61,736 nucleotides of DNA, from contig JAKAKP010000079.1 of NCBI GenBank assembly GCA_021813445.1, forward strand, positions 1-61,736, read 5' to 3'. This DNA comes from Deltaproteobacteria bacterium. GTDB lineage: Bacteria > Desulfobacterota > Desulfobaccia > Desulfobaccales > 0-14-0-80-60-11. The notes beneath the pieces were generated by a model that was given only the letters and a program-made list of their open reading frames with translations, ran no database searches and had not been told where the DNA came from. Both the position numbers and the translations under genes were made by a program. Of the stretch, positions 1 through 8,762 are shown one piece after another (the first letter of the stretch is position 1; each line of letters begins with the position of its first letter).

Positions 1-40
1 AAAGGACGAGAAGAAACGTCCTTGGAAACCAGTTGATGGC

Positions 41-92
41 GGGGCGGGCCTCCGTGCCCGCCAAGCGCTCGGCGGGCACGGAGGCCCGCCCC
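41..92. repeat. perfect 22-bp inverted repeat
   Basis: Bases 41-62 and 71-92 are exact reverse complements (GC-rich arms) around an 8-base loop. There is no T tract, so this is not a standard terminator. It resembles the dispersed GC-rich palindromes that fill other gaps in this window. No gene is visible between 1 and 243. Confidence 0.85.
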
Positions 93-115
93 ACCACTTC
101 TTTCATGGTTTTGGA

Positions 116-201
116 TGTTCCTTTGGAACATGAATGGCTCGTTCCCAAGCTCTGCTTGGGCACCTCTTCTCCCCCCCGTTTCTAAAGGGGGCAGGGGGGG
201 A
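116..201. repeat. cluster of short palindromes upstream of ssrA
   Basis: This holds a small palindrome (TGTTCC/GGAACA, about 116-130), an imperfect one around the CCCAAGC/GCTTGGG pair (about 146-164), and a C-tract/G-tract hairpin (about 170-200). A related C/G-tract palindrome lies at 8485-8534. I see no coding potential. Confidence 0.5.
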
Positions 202-243
202 TTATGGGGGCTAAAGTTTTACGCCCCAGACCCGATAAGGTTC

Positions 244-272
244 TTGCAAAAGTAAGTAGAAATTCTTATAAT
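244..272 (+). promoter_or_regulatory. sigma-70 type promoter of ssrA
   Basis: The -35 TTGCAA (244-249) and -10 TATAAT (267-272) are separated by 17 bases. The first base of the tmRNA acceptor stem, 280, lies 8 bases past the -10, which is the expected start point. Confidence 0.85.
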
Positions 273-279
273 TTATTTA

Positions 280-627
280 GGGGGCGTAACGGCTTCGACG
301 TAGATAGAGAACTGCCAGTTGCATGCCGAGGTCCTGTCCGCTCGTAAAACGGGTAGGAAAACCACAACTGCCGACAACTACGGCTACGCTCTAGCCGCTT
401 AAGGCTAGCGCCTGGGGCTCTTAGGCCGGGAGAAGACCCCAGGTGACCGTTTCCTGGCAAAGCTGCCGGGTTTGCCTGTGGCCCGACGGACGAAAATTTC
501 AGCAGGTTAGCTTCTAAGAATTCTGTCGCTGGAAGTCTTTAGGGGCGAAAATAAAACAGCGACTAAGCATGTAGACGCTCTCAGGGACTGTTTGCGGACG
601 CGGGTTCGACTCCCGCCGCCTCCACCA
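280..627 (+). ncRNA. ssrA: transfer-messenger RNA (tmRNA, SsrA)
   Basis: tmRNA rescues stalled ribosomes with SmpB and adds a degradation tag to the nascent protein. The 5' end GGGGGCG (280-286) pairs with CGCCTCC near the 3' end (one G-U pair), and CCA is encoded at 625-627. The T arm is visible as GGTTCGACTCC. The tag reading frame is at 370-402: GCC resume codon, peptide ADNYGYALAA, then TAA. The tag resembles those of Geobacter and Desulfovibrio relatives. The RNA is one piece and not permuted. It has its own promoter just upstream and a terminator just downstream. Confidence 0.97.
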
Positions 628-654
628 ATTTAGATTAAAGAATATTAGTAAGAT

Positions 655-678
655 AGGGGCCTTAGAGGCCCCTTTTTT
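655..678 (+). terminator. Rho-independent terminator of ssrA
   Basis: A perfect 8-bp stem AGGGGCCT/AGGCCCCT with loop TAG is followed by six T residues, 28 bases after the tmRNA CCA end. Confidence 0.92.
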
Positions 679-1030
679 ATGTCCCCGGACCGTCCCTGGC
701 CGCATCCCCGGGGTCCCGGGGCGCACGCCGAAAAGGTGAAGGAGGCATTGGCGGATATCTTGGCCCGGGTCGAAGGGACGTTCTCCATCGGGGACGAAGA
801 AAAGGAAGACCGGCTCTATTCGATTGAAGAAGTGTTCCCAAATTTCCATGTGGGGGACATTTTGCGCGGGTTCCGGGCCCGCGAGAAATGACCCCAGCGG
901 AACTGGCGGCCAAGGTGGGGGTGAAGTCCGCCAACGTTTCCGAAATGGAGCGGGGCAAGCGTCCTATCGGAAAGGACATGGCCAAACGCCAGGCCAAGGT
1001 CTTTAGGTAAGCTACAAGGTGTTTCCATAA
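679..1030 (+). pseudogene. frameshifted XRE-type helix-turn-helix protein
   Basis: Frame 1 (679-891) gives about 70 residues with the motifs YSIEEVFPNFHVGDILRGFR and then stops. An overlapping frame (888-1010) continues with the helix-turn-helix MTPAELAAKVGVKSANVSEM and GKRPIGKDMAKR. A third frame then carries VSYKVFP before TAA at 1030. Joined, these make the usual small XRE/HigA-like regulator with an acidic N-terminal region. Two single-base losses, near 887 and near 1004, explain both breaks. The 5' end may also be truncated, because the frame opens at the tmRNA terminator. An alternative is translational coupling at the ATGA overlap, but the second break makes decay or a sequencing error more likely. 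No toxin partner is visible. Confidence 0.7.
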
Positions 1031-1340
1031 ATAAATGACTATGATTTTGCCTCATAATTACCCTATTTATAAAAGCTTAACTCAATGAAAGATATTGAAT
1101 TTATAAAATATTTATGTTAACAATAACAAAAATGGCAGCTAACCTTCGGTTATCGCAAAAATAATAGATAACGAAGGTTTTCACAAGCCCTCTTCTATCT
1201 GCAGCAGGTATCACCGGGCAGGAACAATTCCCGGGGGAAATAGCATAAAAGAGCAGCTTTTTTTTCATCCTCAAATTAGCTCCAACAATCCTTTCTGACT
1301 TCAATTTTTATTCATTGCATCAACAAGGATAACCAAAGCA
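1031..1340. other. intergenic region upstream of the PAS kinase
   Basis: No gene is seen. Bases 1141-1153 and 1167-1179 form an AT-containing inverted repeat (AACCTTCGGTTATC against GATAACGAAGGTT, one-base bulge) with no T tract. It could be an operator or an mRNA hairpin for the kinase gene. I cannot choose between these. Confidence 0.4.
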
Positions 1341-4300
1341 ATGAAGCACCATAAACCACCCGGCCAAGAAGGCGATGAGGGCCTCTTCTGGAAGAAAAAT
1401 GTGGAGGGCATCACCGAGTCCCAGCAATCCGAGGCGGCCATGAGGGAAAACGAGGATATTTCCGAGCTCAAAAAGACCGAGGAGGCCCTGAAACCGAGCC
1501 AACACGAACTGGAGCGTCGGGTGGAAGAGCGGACAGCCCATCTGAAGCAGGCCAACGTGCAGTTGCTGCGGGAAATTGAAGAACGTCAACAGATTGAAGA
1601 CCGCCTCCGGGAAAGTGAAGCCCGTTTTCTGGCCTTCATGCAGCATCTACCGGGCGGCGCGGTAATCCGTGACCTTCAGGGCCGCTACCTGTTCGCCAAT
1701 AAAGCCTGGGAAAAAGTCTTCGGTAAAGAAAAGGAAGACTGGCAAGGAAAAACTCTGGAGGAAATTTGGCCGGCGGAGACGGCCTGGCATTTGCGGGAAT
1801 CGGACCATAAAGTCGTTACCACCGGGGAACCTGTGGAAACCGAGGTAACATTCCGACAGGAGAATGGGCCCCATACCTGGCTGATTAACAGCTTTCCCAT
1901 CCTGTCTAAGGATGGTCAGGTGGTCCTGGTGGGATCCGCGGGCATTGATGTCACCAAGCGCCAGCAGGTCGAGGCAGCACTGGAAAAGGAGCGTCAGCGC
2001 CTTTTTTCCCTTCTCGATGAACTTCCTGCCTATGTTTATCTCCATGGGCCGGACCATACCGTGCGGTTTGCCAATCGCGTGTTTCGGGAATACTTCGGGG
2101 AGCCCGCGGGCAGACATTGCTACGAAATTCTCCTGGGACGTTCTCAGCCCTGTGAAAATTGTTCCACAGAGCAGGTTTTTACCAACCAATGTCCGCAAGA
2201 AGCCCAATGGAGCAGTCCATCCGGCCGTATTTACCAGATTTATAGCTATCCCTTTGCTGATGTTGACCGCTCTTTGCTGGCCCTGAAAGTGGGCATCGAT
2301 ATTACGGAGCGTAAGCAGTCCCAGGAGGCATTGAGAGAAAGCGAAAAACGGTTCAGGCAGTTGGTGGAATATGCCGCTGATGCGTTTTTTCTGCATGATA
2401 AGGGAAAGATCATCGAGGTCAACCAGCAAGCCTGCAGTAGTTTGGGATATACCCGTGAAGAACTTCAGAAAATGACCATAGCAGGTCTGGAAGTGGATAT
2501 AAGTTCTGAAGACTTGCAGAAGTCATGGGAGCAGCCAAGATCTCCAGTTACTATTCGAGGTAGCCACCGGCGGAAAGACGGCTCCACCTTTCCCGTGGAG
2601 GTCCGGGCGGGCGATATTACCTATGATGGACGCTCTCTCAGACTTGCTTTGGCCCGGGACATTACTGAACGTCTGCAGGCCGAAGAGGCACTCAAGCAAT
2701 CGGAAATAAAATACCGCACCTTGGTGGAGGCCGCGCCTTTCGGGATTTCCATTATTGGCAAAGACGGCCGCTATAAATATCTCAACCCCAAGTTTGAAGA
2801 ATTATTCGGGTATACCCTGGCGGATATTCCCACCGGGCGGGAGTGGTTCACCCAAGCTTATCCAGACCCTTACTACCGGGAGAAGGTAATTGCCGATTGG
2901 AAAGAGGAACTTGCGAAACCTCGAGAAGGAGAGGTCAAGCCCAGGACTTTCCGGGTCAGGTGCAAAGATGGCACCACCAAGGTGATAAATTTCCGGGCGG
3001 TGGCCCTGGCCTCTGGTGACTGTTTGATTTTTTATGAAGACATCACCCAACGGGTGCAGGCTGAGCAGGCGCTCAGGCAAAGTGAAGAGAATTACCGCCT
3101 GCTGGTGAATCAAATACCGGCGGTGGTTTTCAAAGGATATGCTGACGGCTCAGTAGAATTCTTTGACCGCAAAATCGACTTCCTCACCGGCTATAAAAAA
3201 GAGGATTTTGCCGCCAACCGTCTAAAATGGACAGACCTGATCCTCCCGGAGGACACTCCGGGGGCCAGGAAGGCGCTGCTGAAAGCCCTTAAAGAGGACG
3301 GCTCGTATGTCCGGGAATACCGAATCCGGAAGCAAGACGGAGGTCTCCTGTGGATTCAAGAGCGCGGGCAGATATTCTGCAATGCCGCGGGCCGGATCGA
3401 TTATATAAGCGGCGTTTTCTACGACATTTCTGAGCGGAAGGAGGTGGAGGGGGCCCTCAGGCAAAGCGAGGAGAAATATCGTTTGCTGGTGAATCAGATT
3501 CCGGCCGTGGTTTTTCAAGGCCATGCGGATTGGAGTGTTGATTGTCCAGACCGGAAAATCGAGAGTCTGACCGGATATGCCAAAGAAGATTTCGATTCGC
3601 GGCGCCTCAAATGGTGCGACCTGATCCCGGACGAAGAGATGGATTATGTCAAACAAACATTCGTCGACGCCCTCGAAACGAACCACAAATCCTATGTGCG
3701 GGAGCACCGGATCAGGAAAAGAAGTGGTGAGTATGCCTGGGTGCAATGCCGGGGGCAAATATTTCTTGACGATAAGGGAAAAGTCGCCTATATCAGCGGC
3801 GTTACCTTCGATATCACCCCGCGCAAGCAGGCCGAGAAAGCCTTGCAGGAGAGCGAGAGACTATATCGCCTGCTGGCCGAAAATGTCTCCGATGTGATAT
3901 GGACCGCGGATCTGAACCTGCGACTTACCTATGTGAGTCCCTCTGTCAAATTCCTGCGGGGTTTTACCTCGGAGGAAGTGATGCCCCAGTCGCTAAAAGA
4001 AATTTTAACCCCAGCCTCCTTAGAACTGGCCTGGGAAACCTTCGCCGAGGCAATGGCTTGGGAAAAGAGCGCACCGCATTCAGGCAGGTCATGGAACCTT
4101 GAGTTGGAGCACCTCCGCAAAGACGGCTCCACTATCTGGACAGAAGTGAAAGCTTCCTTTTTGCGGGATGAACAAAGGCGGCCTGTGGGGATATTGGGGG
4201 TCACGCGAGATATCGGCAGGCGCAAGGAAGCCGAGCTTAAACTCCGGCGGCGGGAAGCCATCCTGGAAGCAGTGAGCATTGCCGCCGAGAAATTCCTGCA

Positions 4301-5453
4301 AAGCGAATCCTGGGAGAAAGAAATTCAGGACATTTTGAGGCGCTTGGGGGAGTCCGCGGATGTGAGCCGCGCCTATATCTTCGAAAATCATGTGAATGCC
4401 GCGGGGAAAATATTGACAAGCCAGCGGTATGAATGGGCCGCGCCGGGGATCGAGCCGCAGATGGCCAACCCGCATCTGCAAGACCTTCCGTGGCAGGCCG
4501 CAGGCTTTGGACGCTGGGAAGAAGAACTGTCCCAGGGCCGCATGATCGTGGGCCTGGTCCGGGAATTACCCCCAGCGGGCCAGAAGTTATTGGCATCTCA
4601 AGACATCAAATCTATCGTGGCTTTGCCGATTTTTGTGGGCCAACAATGGTGGGGCATGATTGGCTTCGACGATTGCCTCCACGAGCGGGAGTGGTCGCCA
4701 GTGGAGCTGGAAGCCCTTAAGACTGCAGCCAGCACCCTGGGGGCAGCCATCCTCCACGAACGGGCCGAGCAGGCCCTGAGAAAATCGGAGCAGAAGCTTC
4801 GCTCCCTTACCGCCCAGCTTCTCACCGCTCAGGAAAACGAACGGAAGCGTCTGGCAGCAGAGCTGCACGATGAGCTGGGGCATACCCTGGTGACTTTGAA
4901 GTTCTCAATAAGATCCTTGGAAAAGCAGTTAACTCCGGAGCACCTTTCTTTCACCCAGGAATTTAAGAAGATGCACCGGTTTGTGGTCGAGACCATTAAG
5001 AAAGTGCGCCGTCTTTATCTTGATTTGACCCCAGGTGACCTTGAGGACCTGGGGCTGACTCAGGCTTTGCGGGACATGATCGAAGACTTTGCTCCGCTCC
5101 AAAAGCAAGTAAAGTGGTCAGTCATGCTGGACAACCTCGACGGTATATTCCCATTGCCGGTCCAGACGGCCATCTACCGGGTAGTGCAGGAAGCATTGAC
5201 GAATATCGGCAAACACGCAAAGGCAAAGAACGTATCCATCGGCGCCAAAAGGGAGGACCAGGGGATTACCATAATCATCGAGGATGACGGCAAGGGCTTC
5301 GAAGCATCCCAAGTCTTGGAGGCTAAAAGAAGCTTGGGTTTGTTGACTATGGAAGAGCGGGTCAAGATCATGGGCGGGACTTTTACCCTCTGGAGTCAAA
5401 AGAAACGGGGCACCAGAATATCATTCACCGTTCCATTCCCGGAGAAAGGATAG
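1341..5453 (+). CDS. soluble multi-PAS/GAF sensor histidine kinase (NarL-pair type)
   Basis: A 1370-residue cytoplasmic kinase without membrane segments. After a coiled-coil N-terminus (about 30-90) come seven PAS domains (about 89-215, 218-325, 330-450, 455-575, 579-700, 707-825, 830-960), each ending in a PAC-type D-I/V-T/S-x-R motif. A GAF domain follows (about 975-1140). The transmitter is of the HisKA_3 class: H-box RLAAELHDELGH (His about 1176), N-box VVQEALTNIGKHA, G1 IEDDGKGF and G2 LGLLTMEERVKIMGG. PAS 5 and 6 are near-duplicates 128 residues apart. PAS 2 carries a C-x2-C pair (CENC). The gene ends 1 base before its response regulator, so the two are surely co-transcribed. The ligand is unknown. 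Confidence 0.95.
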   Translation: MKHHKPPGQEGDEGLFWKKNVEGITESQQSEAAMRENEDISELKKTEEALKPSQHELERRVEERTAHLKQANVQLLREIEERQQIEDRLRESEARFLAFMQHLPGGAVIRDLQGRYLFANKAWEKVFGKEKEDWQGKTLEEIWPAETAWHLRESDHKVVTTGEPVETEVTFRQENGPHTWLINSFPILSKDGQVVLVGSAGIDVTKRQQVEAALEKERQRLFSLLDELPAYVYLHGPDHTVRFANRVFREYFGEPAGRHCYEILLGRSQPCENCSTEQVFTNQCPQEAQWSSPSGRIYQIYSYPFADVDRSLLALKVGIDITERKQSQEALRESEKRFRQLVEYAADAFFLHDKGKIIEVNQQACSSLGYTREELQKMTIAGLEVDISSEDLQKSWEQPRSPVTIRGSHRRKDGSTFPVEVRAGDITYDGRSLRLALARDITERLQAEEALKQSEIKYRTLVEAAPFGISIIGKDGRYKYLNPKFEELFGYTLADIPTGREWFTQAYPDPYYREKVIADWKEELAKPREGEVKPRTFRVRCKDGTTKVINFRAVALASGDCLIFYEDITQRVQAEQALRQSEENYRLLVNQIPAVVFKGYADGSVEFFDRKIDFLTGYKKEDFAANRLKWTDLILPEDTPGARKALLKALKEDGSYVREYRIRKQDGGLLWIQERGQIFCNAAGRIDYISGVFYDISERKEVEGALRQSEEKYRLLVNQIPAVVFQGHADWSVDCPDRKIESLTGYAKEDFDSRRLKWCDLIPDEEMDYVKQTFVDALETNHKSYVREHRIRKRSGEYAWVQCRGQIFLDDKGKVAYISGVTFDITPRKQAEKALQESERLYRLLAENVSDVIWTADLNLRLTYVSPSVKFLRGFTSEEVMPQSLKEILTPASLELAWETFAEAMAWEKSAPHSGRSWNLELEHLRKDGSTIWTEVKASFLRDEQRRPVGILGVTRDIGRRKEAELKLRRREAILEAVSIAAEKFLQSESWEKEIQDILRRLGESADVSRAYIFENHVNAAGKILTSQRYEWAAPGIEPQMANPHLQDLPWQAAGFGRWEEELSQGRMIVGLVRELPPAGQKLLASQDIKSIVALPIFVGQQWWGMIGFDDCLHEREWSPVELEALKTAASTLGAAILHERAEQALRKSEQKLRSLTAQLLTAQENERKRLAAELHDELGHTLVTLKFSIRSLEKQLTPEHLSFTQEFKKMHRFVVETIKKVRRLYLDLTPGDLEDLGLTQALRDMIEDFAPLQKQVKWSVMLDNLDGIFPLPVQTAIYRVVQEALTNIGKHAKAKNVSIGAKREDQGITIIIEDDGKGFEASQVLEAKRSLGLLTMEERVKIMGGTFTLWSQKKRGTRISFTVPFPEKG

Positions 5454-5454
5454 A

Positions 5455-6087
5455 GTGAAGAATTTTGAGATTTTGCTGGCTGACGACCACGCCATTTCCC
5501 GCAAGGGCATTAGGAAAATTATCGAAGAAATAGACGGCATGGCTATTTGCGGTGAAGCCAAGGACGGCCTGGAACTATTAGAACTTTTGAAAACGACCCA
5601 TCCGGACCTGATCATCATGGACATTTCCATGCCCAATCTCCGGGGACTGGAGGCTACCGAGGAAATTAAGAGGCTTTATCCTGAAATCAAAATCTTGCTC
5701 CTGACTATGCACAAGAAAAAAAGCTTCGTGGAAATGGGCTTTAAGGCCGGGGCTGATGGTTTCTTGCTCAAGGAAGATGCTGATTCCGAGCTTTACCGGG
5801 CCATAGAGAGTCTTAAAAAAGGGGAAAAATACGTTTCCCCCCTCCTTGCCACCATCATGTTTGACCTGACGGTGACGCGGCCGGAAACGGAAACCCTTAC
5901 TAGGCGTGAAAGAGAAATTTTGAAGCTCCTGGCCGAAGGCAAGAAATCCCCGGAGATTGCCAATATTCTTTTCATCAGCCTCCATACCGTGCGCGCTCAC
6001 CGCTACAACCTCATGAAGAAGCTGAACCTTAGAAACGTGGCGGATCTGGTAAGATATGCCATCTCCCAAGAATTCATCCCCGAGTAA
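5455..6087 (+). CDS. NarL/FixJ-family response regulator
   Basis: A 210-residue two-domain regulator that should receive phosphate from the preceding HisKA_3 kinase. The receiver domain has the acidic pair (LLADDH), phospho-acceptor Asp 56 (LIIMDISMP), the Thr of LLLTMH and Lys of FLLKED. The C-terminal LuxR-type helix-turn-helix reads LTRREREILKLLAEGK and then IANILFISLHTVRAHRYNLM. The start is a GTG at 5455, with the SD-like GGAGAAAGGA inside the 3' end of the kinase gene. The targets are unknown. Confidence 0.95.
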   Translation: MKNFEILLADDHAISRKGIRKIIEEIDGMAICGEAKDGLELLELLKTTHPDLIIMDISMPNLRGLEATEEIKRLYPEIKILLLTMHKKKSFVEMGFKAGADGFLLKEDADSELYRAIESLKKGEKYVSPLLATIMFDLTVTRPETETLTRREREILKLLAEGKKSPEIANILFISLHTVRAHRYNLMKKLNLRNVADLVRYAISQEFIPE

Positions 6088-6479
6088 TTCATTTTATATG
6101 GATTATTTTCACAATCTAATCATTTTGACTAGGTGAAATTAAGCATTCTGCCTTAGAGACTTTCCTCCCAGACGATTTTATAATTCCGTAATACCCATTG
6201 GTTCATAATCAGCCTACGATTGCGGGCTGACTCTCTGCTAATCTTGATCATAGAGTCCTTCTGGGTCTGCCCCTGGATTGCAGCCTGGAGAGGAAGGTTT
6301 TCCTAACAGAATGTGGGCGGACTACTATGAGAATACCGGTTATTTTATTTCTGCACGAAGGAACGCTTCTCCCGAATTTATGAGGCAATTCATTGGGACC
6401 CGGGGACTGTTGTGTCTGCTGACATGCACACCCAAGACCTTAAGAAATGCAAATAAAAACTTTGTTTCTAGGGACTGCC
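6088..6479. other. intergenic region
   Basis: Nothing convincing is visible. A TATAAT hexamer lies at 6179-6184 without a good -35. An open frame from 6278 to 6547 overlaps the next gene out of frame and has no family features. Confidence 0.4.
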
Positions 6480-6704
6480 ATGAACATGCGCTATGGGACT
6501 TTTTTTATCGATGCGGAGCGGGAGTTAGCGAAATTGAAGCTATTTGAGAAGAAAGAATGGTTAAAGTTATTTGATATCCGCAGGGTTATTGTGGAAGTGC
6601 ACCCCGGGGAAACCGAAGAGGATGCCTGGAGTCGCCACCTGAAAAAAAGCCCGGGGGATCGCTGGGTAAATATTCGTATTTTCAACCGCCGGCCGCCCAC
6701 ATAA
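6480..6704 (+). CDS. small hypothetical protein
   Basis: About 74 residues, starting MNMRYGTFFIDAERELAKL; an in-frame ATG at 6447 would give 85. The C-terminal half holds a plausible folded segment (RRVIVEVHPGETEEDAWSRH, then VNIRIFNR) that has the look of a small conserved protein rather than chance sequence. It is not assigned to a family. There is no signal peptide or membrane segment. It stands alone between the two-component pair and another small gene. Confidence 0.5.
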   Translation: MNMRYGTFFIDAERELAKLKLFEKKEWLKLFDIRRVIVEVHPGETEEDAWSRHLKKSPGDRWVNIRIFNRRPPT

Positions 6705-6960
6705 AAAAATACTAAGCCAGGATAATTCCCGGAAAGTCTTTAAAAGAGGAAAGGGTATCTAAGAAGAAGCTAAGGATACCCTAGGAAAACAAATACGGTT
6801 AGGCCCCATAGGGCTCTGGGGTTTTGGCCGCCAAGCTCCCGAAGCCATCGCTGTGATTCCCAGAGGTCCTGGCTCCGCTATGCTCCGCCAGGATCTCGCT
6901 GTCCGCAACTCTGACCCAAGTTCTGGTAGAAATCCGTAGGGAGGCAGATCAGAGGAGGGA
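6705..6960. other. gap with a stem-loop
   Basis: Bases 6752-6759 and 6775-6782 form a perfect 8-bp stem (AGGGTATC/GATACCCT) without a T tract. A second hairpin-prone stretch (CCTGGC/GCCAGG) lies near 6868-6893. This could be a structured 5' leader of the next gene. I do not recognise a riboswitch class. Confidence 0.3.
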
Positions 6961-7281
6961 ATGGTAATGCGGCCAAAAGTGGCGGTAGGGGTAATGGTAG
7001 GGTTGGCGCTGGTATTTTTTGTCTCGATCTTTGCCGTGGCCCGAGCGAGAGGTCCTAAGATACTCTGCGTCTCCAAGAAAGAACTCAAGGGAGAAGTGAC
7101 GCTGACCGCATGCCTCGAAGAAGGGGATCGCCTTGCTGTAGTTGATCAATATGGCATAGTTCATATCTTAACCCCGGAAGAGGCGGAGCTGACCAAGGCT
7201 TTTAATCCCAAGGCTTTTGAGACCAAGGCCTTTGGTATTCATTATCAGAAACTGGCCCCCCCAATTCCGCCTTTGCCATAG
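6961..7281 (+). CDS. small single-pass membrane-anchored hypothetical protein
   Basis: 106 residues with one N-terminal hydrophobic helix (about residues 8-27, VGVMVGLALVFFVSIFAVA), then a soluble domain with CVSKKELKGEVTLTACL and a proline-rich end. A good SD, GGAGGGA, sits directly before the ATG. The helix could be a signal anchor, placing the domain outside the cytoplasm. The two Cys residues might pair there. I do not recognise the family. The end of the gene is followed by about 200 bases without a convincing gene. Confidence 0.55.
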   Translation: MVMRPKVAVGVMVGLALVFFVSIFAVARARGPKILCVSKKELKGEVTLTACLEEGDRLAVVDQYGIVHILTPEEAELTKAFNPKAFETKAFGIHYQKLAPPIPPLP

Positions 7282-7452
7282 AAACAAAAAGTACTTAAAA
7301 GAGTTGGCCTTTAGTCAAGGTCATTTAGGCTTAAAGCCGGCTCCGAACTACGATTTGAGAAAAGCGCAGATGGGCTGCAAGGCTTATGAGACTTGTCAAC
7401 AGCAAATGCAGATTTCCGGCATCATGGATTCTTTAATCCGGCAATTCTTTAA

Positions 7453-7480
7453 TTAAGCTGACAGCTGAGAGCTGACCGCT
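7453..7480. repeat. AGCT-class heptad array
   Basis: Four 7-base units in phase: TTAAGCT, GACAGCT, GAGAGCT, GACCGCT. It sits just beyond the 3' end of the minus-strand hydrolase gene. The 11-mer AGCTGACCGCT recurs, inverted, in the array on the other side of that gene. Confidence 0.75.
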
Positions 7481-7493
7481 TTTTCCCCACCTC

Positions 7494-8300
7494 TTACTTT
7501 AATTGGCGATGGTGCAAACACGGCAGTTCCCGGCGCAGCCTTTTGAGGCGCTCGTGGTCCAGGCGGGCGTAGATGACGCCTTCGCCGTCCGGGGCCTGGG
7601 CCAGGATCAGGCCCCAGGGGTCAACGATGAGGGCGCGGCCGAAGCTGCGGCGGCCCGGGGAGTGTTGGCCCCATTGGGCCGGGGCGAGGACGTAGGCCAG
7701 GTTTTCGATGGCCCGGGCCCGCACCAGCACCTGCCAATGATCCCGGCCGGTGGCCAGGGTGAAGGCCGCAGGCAGCAGCAGCAGGTTCGCGCCCTGGGCT
7801 GACAGGGCCCGGAACAGCTCCGGGAAGCGCAGGTCGTAGCAGATGGCCAGGCCCGCGGTGAAGGGGCTGCCGGGCAGGGGCGCGACCGCCAGTTCCGTGC
7901 CCCGTTGCATCACCTGGGATTCCCGGTAGCTGGGGCCTTTGGAGAGGTCCACATCGAAAAGGTGCATCTTGCAGTAGCGAGCCAGGATTTCCCCCTGGGG
8001 GCTGAGAAGCAAGCTGGTATTGAAGGGGAGGGCGCCTGGGGCGGTCAGTTCCGGAAAGGAGCCCAGGAGCAGAAAGACCCCTAATTTCCTGGCCAGTTCC
8101 CGAAATTCCGTGACCAGGGGGCCGTCCAGAGGTTGGGCCGAAGGGGGATTTTTGTCCTCCGGCCCCAGGTAGGCGAAATGCTCCGGCAGGGCGATGAGCT
8201 GCGCGCCCCGGCCCGCGGCCTCCTGAATCAAGGCCCGGGTGCGGGCCAGGTTGCGTTCCATATCCGGGGTGGAATTGAGTTGTATCGCCGCGACCCACAT
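7494..8300 (-). CDS. carbon-nitrogen hydrolase (nitrilase superfamily)
   Basis: 268 residues, normal for Nit1/Nit2-like amidases of the nitrilase superfamily, which hydrolyse C-N bonds of amides such as deaminated glutathione or alpha-ketoglutaramate. The Glu-Lys-Cys triad is visible: E in LPEHFAYL (about residue 40), K in YCKMHLFDVDL (about 112) and C in AICYDLRFPELFR (about 153). No signal peptide, so cytoplasmic. The start is supported by GGAGG 7 bases upstream. The gene is isolated and bracketed by inverted AGCT heptad arrays at 7453-7480 and 8316-8357. The exact substrate cannot be read from sequence. Confidence 0.93.
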   Translation of the reverse strand: MWVAAIQLNSTPDMERNLARTRALIQEAAGRGAQLIALPEHFAYLGPEDKNPPSAQPLDGPLVTEFRELARKLGVFLLLGSFPELTAPGALPFNTSLLLSPQGEILARYCKMHLFDVDLSKGPSYRESQVMQRGTELAVAPLPGSPFTAGLAICYDLRFPELFRALSAQGANLLLLPAAFTLATGRDHWQVLVRARAIENLAYVLAPAQWGQHSPGRRSFGRALIVDPWGLILAQAPDGEGVIYARLDHERLKRLRRELPCLHHRQLK

Positions 8301-8315
8301 AGGTGCCTCCGTTTT

Positions 8316-8357
8316 GTCAGCTTTTAGCTTTCAGCGGTCAGCTATCAGCCATAAGCT
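8316..8357. repeat. AGCT-class heptad array
   Basis: Six 7-base units in perfect phase: GTCAGCT, TTTAGCT, TTCAGCG, GTCAGCT, ATCAGCC, ATAAGCT. It starts 16 bases upstream of the hydrolase start codon. Its reverse complement matches the units at 7453 and 8743. Confidence 0.85.
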
Positions 8358-8484
8358 TTAAAAATCAGTATAAATTACCCACAAGTCTTTAGGTTGGGGT
8401 AGAGACTTTTCTGTTAACGTCCAGTTCCTACCGGGCTAAACCTTATGAATTACGCCTTGTTACTGTCGGGCGCCTCAAAATCCC

Positions 8485-8534
8485 CTCTGCCCCCTTTTTC
8501 AAAGGGGGGGGAGTCCCCTTTAGGAAAAGGGGGC
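8485..8534. repeat. C/G-tract palindrome
   Basis: Runs of CCCCCTTTTT, AAAGGGGGG, CCCCTTT and AAAAGGGGG allow alternative hairpins. It is similar in composition to the palindrome at 170-200. It could act as a weak bidirectional terminator. Confidence 0.5.
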
Positions 8535-8644
8535 TTTTAAAATTTCCGCATTCCTGTATCAATTCTGAGGGTGAGCATGTTTTCGACCCGAAACAGTTTC
8601 TCATGAGCCATTGGCTCACCCATAAATTATGAAAAGTTACCGGC

Positions 8645-8679
8645 AGTTAACCTTGAACTTTGAACCTTGAACTTTGAAC
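8645..8679. repeat. GAAC-class heptad array
   Basis: A degenerate AGTTAAC is followed by CTTGAAC, TTTGAAC, CTTGAAC, TTTGAAC in phase. The same two units build the array upstream of rplA at 48089-48144, about 40 kb away. Confidence 0.85.
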
Positions 8680-8742
8680 TTTTCAAGACAGATTTTAAAA
8701 TATGTTCTCGGATCAATATCCATTTTTTTTCCTTTTCACTGA

Positions 8743-8762
8743 AAGCTGCAAGCTGATAGCTC
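8743..8762. repeat. short AGCT-class heptad array
   Basis: AAGCT units 7 bases apart (GAAAGCT, GCAAGCT, GATAGCT, from 8741) run up to the stop codon of the ECF ATPase gene. The orientation is opposite to the 8316 array. Confidence 0.6.

Larger units (their letters stand above)
8301..8761. other. 460-base gap filled with repeats
   Basis: No gene is visible. The gap contains the AGCT array 8316-8357, the C/G-tract palindrome 8485-8534, the GAAC array 8645-8679 and the AGCT array 8743-8762. The last of these is inverted relative to the first. Several small repeat families have accumulated in one gap. Confidence 0.6.

Noticed and set aside
7217-7456. 79-codon open frame after the small membrane protein
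   Set aside because: It overlaps the preceding gene, lacks an SD and has no recognisable pattern.
7453-8762. CRISPR array or composite transposon around the nitrilase gene
   Set aside because: The flanking inverted units are only 7 bases long, without spacers of constant size, cas genes, transposase or target duplications.
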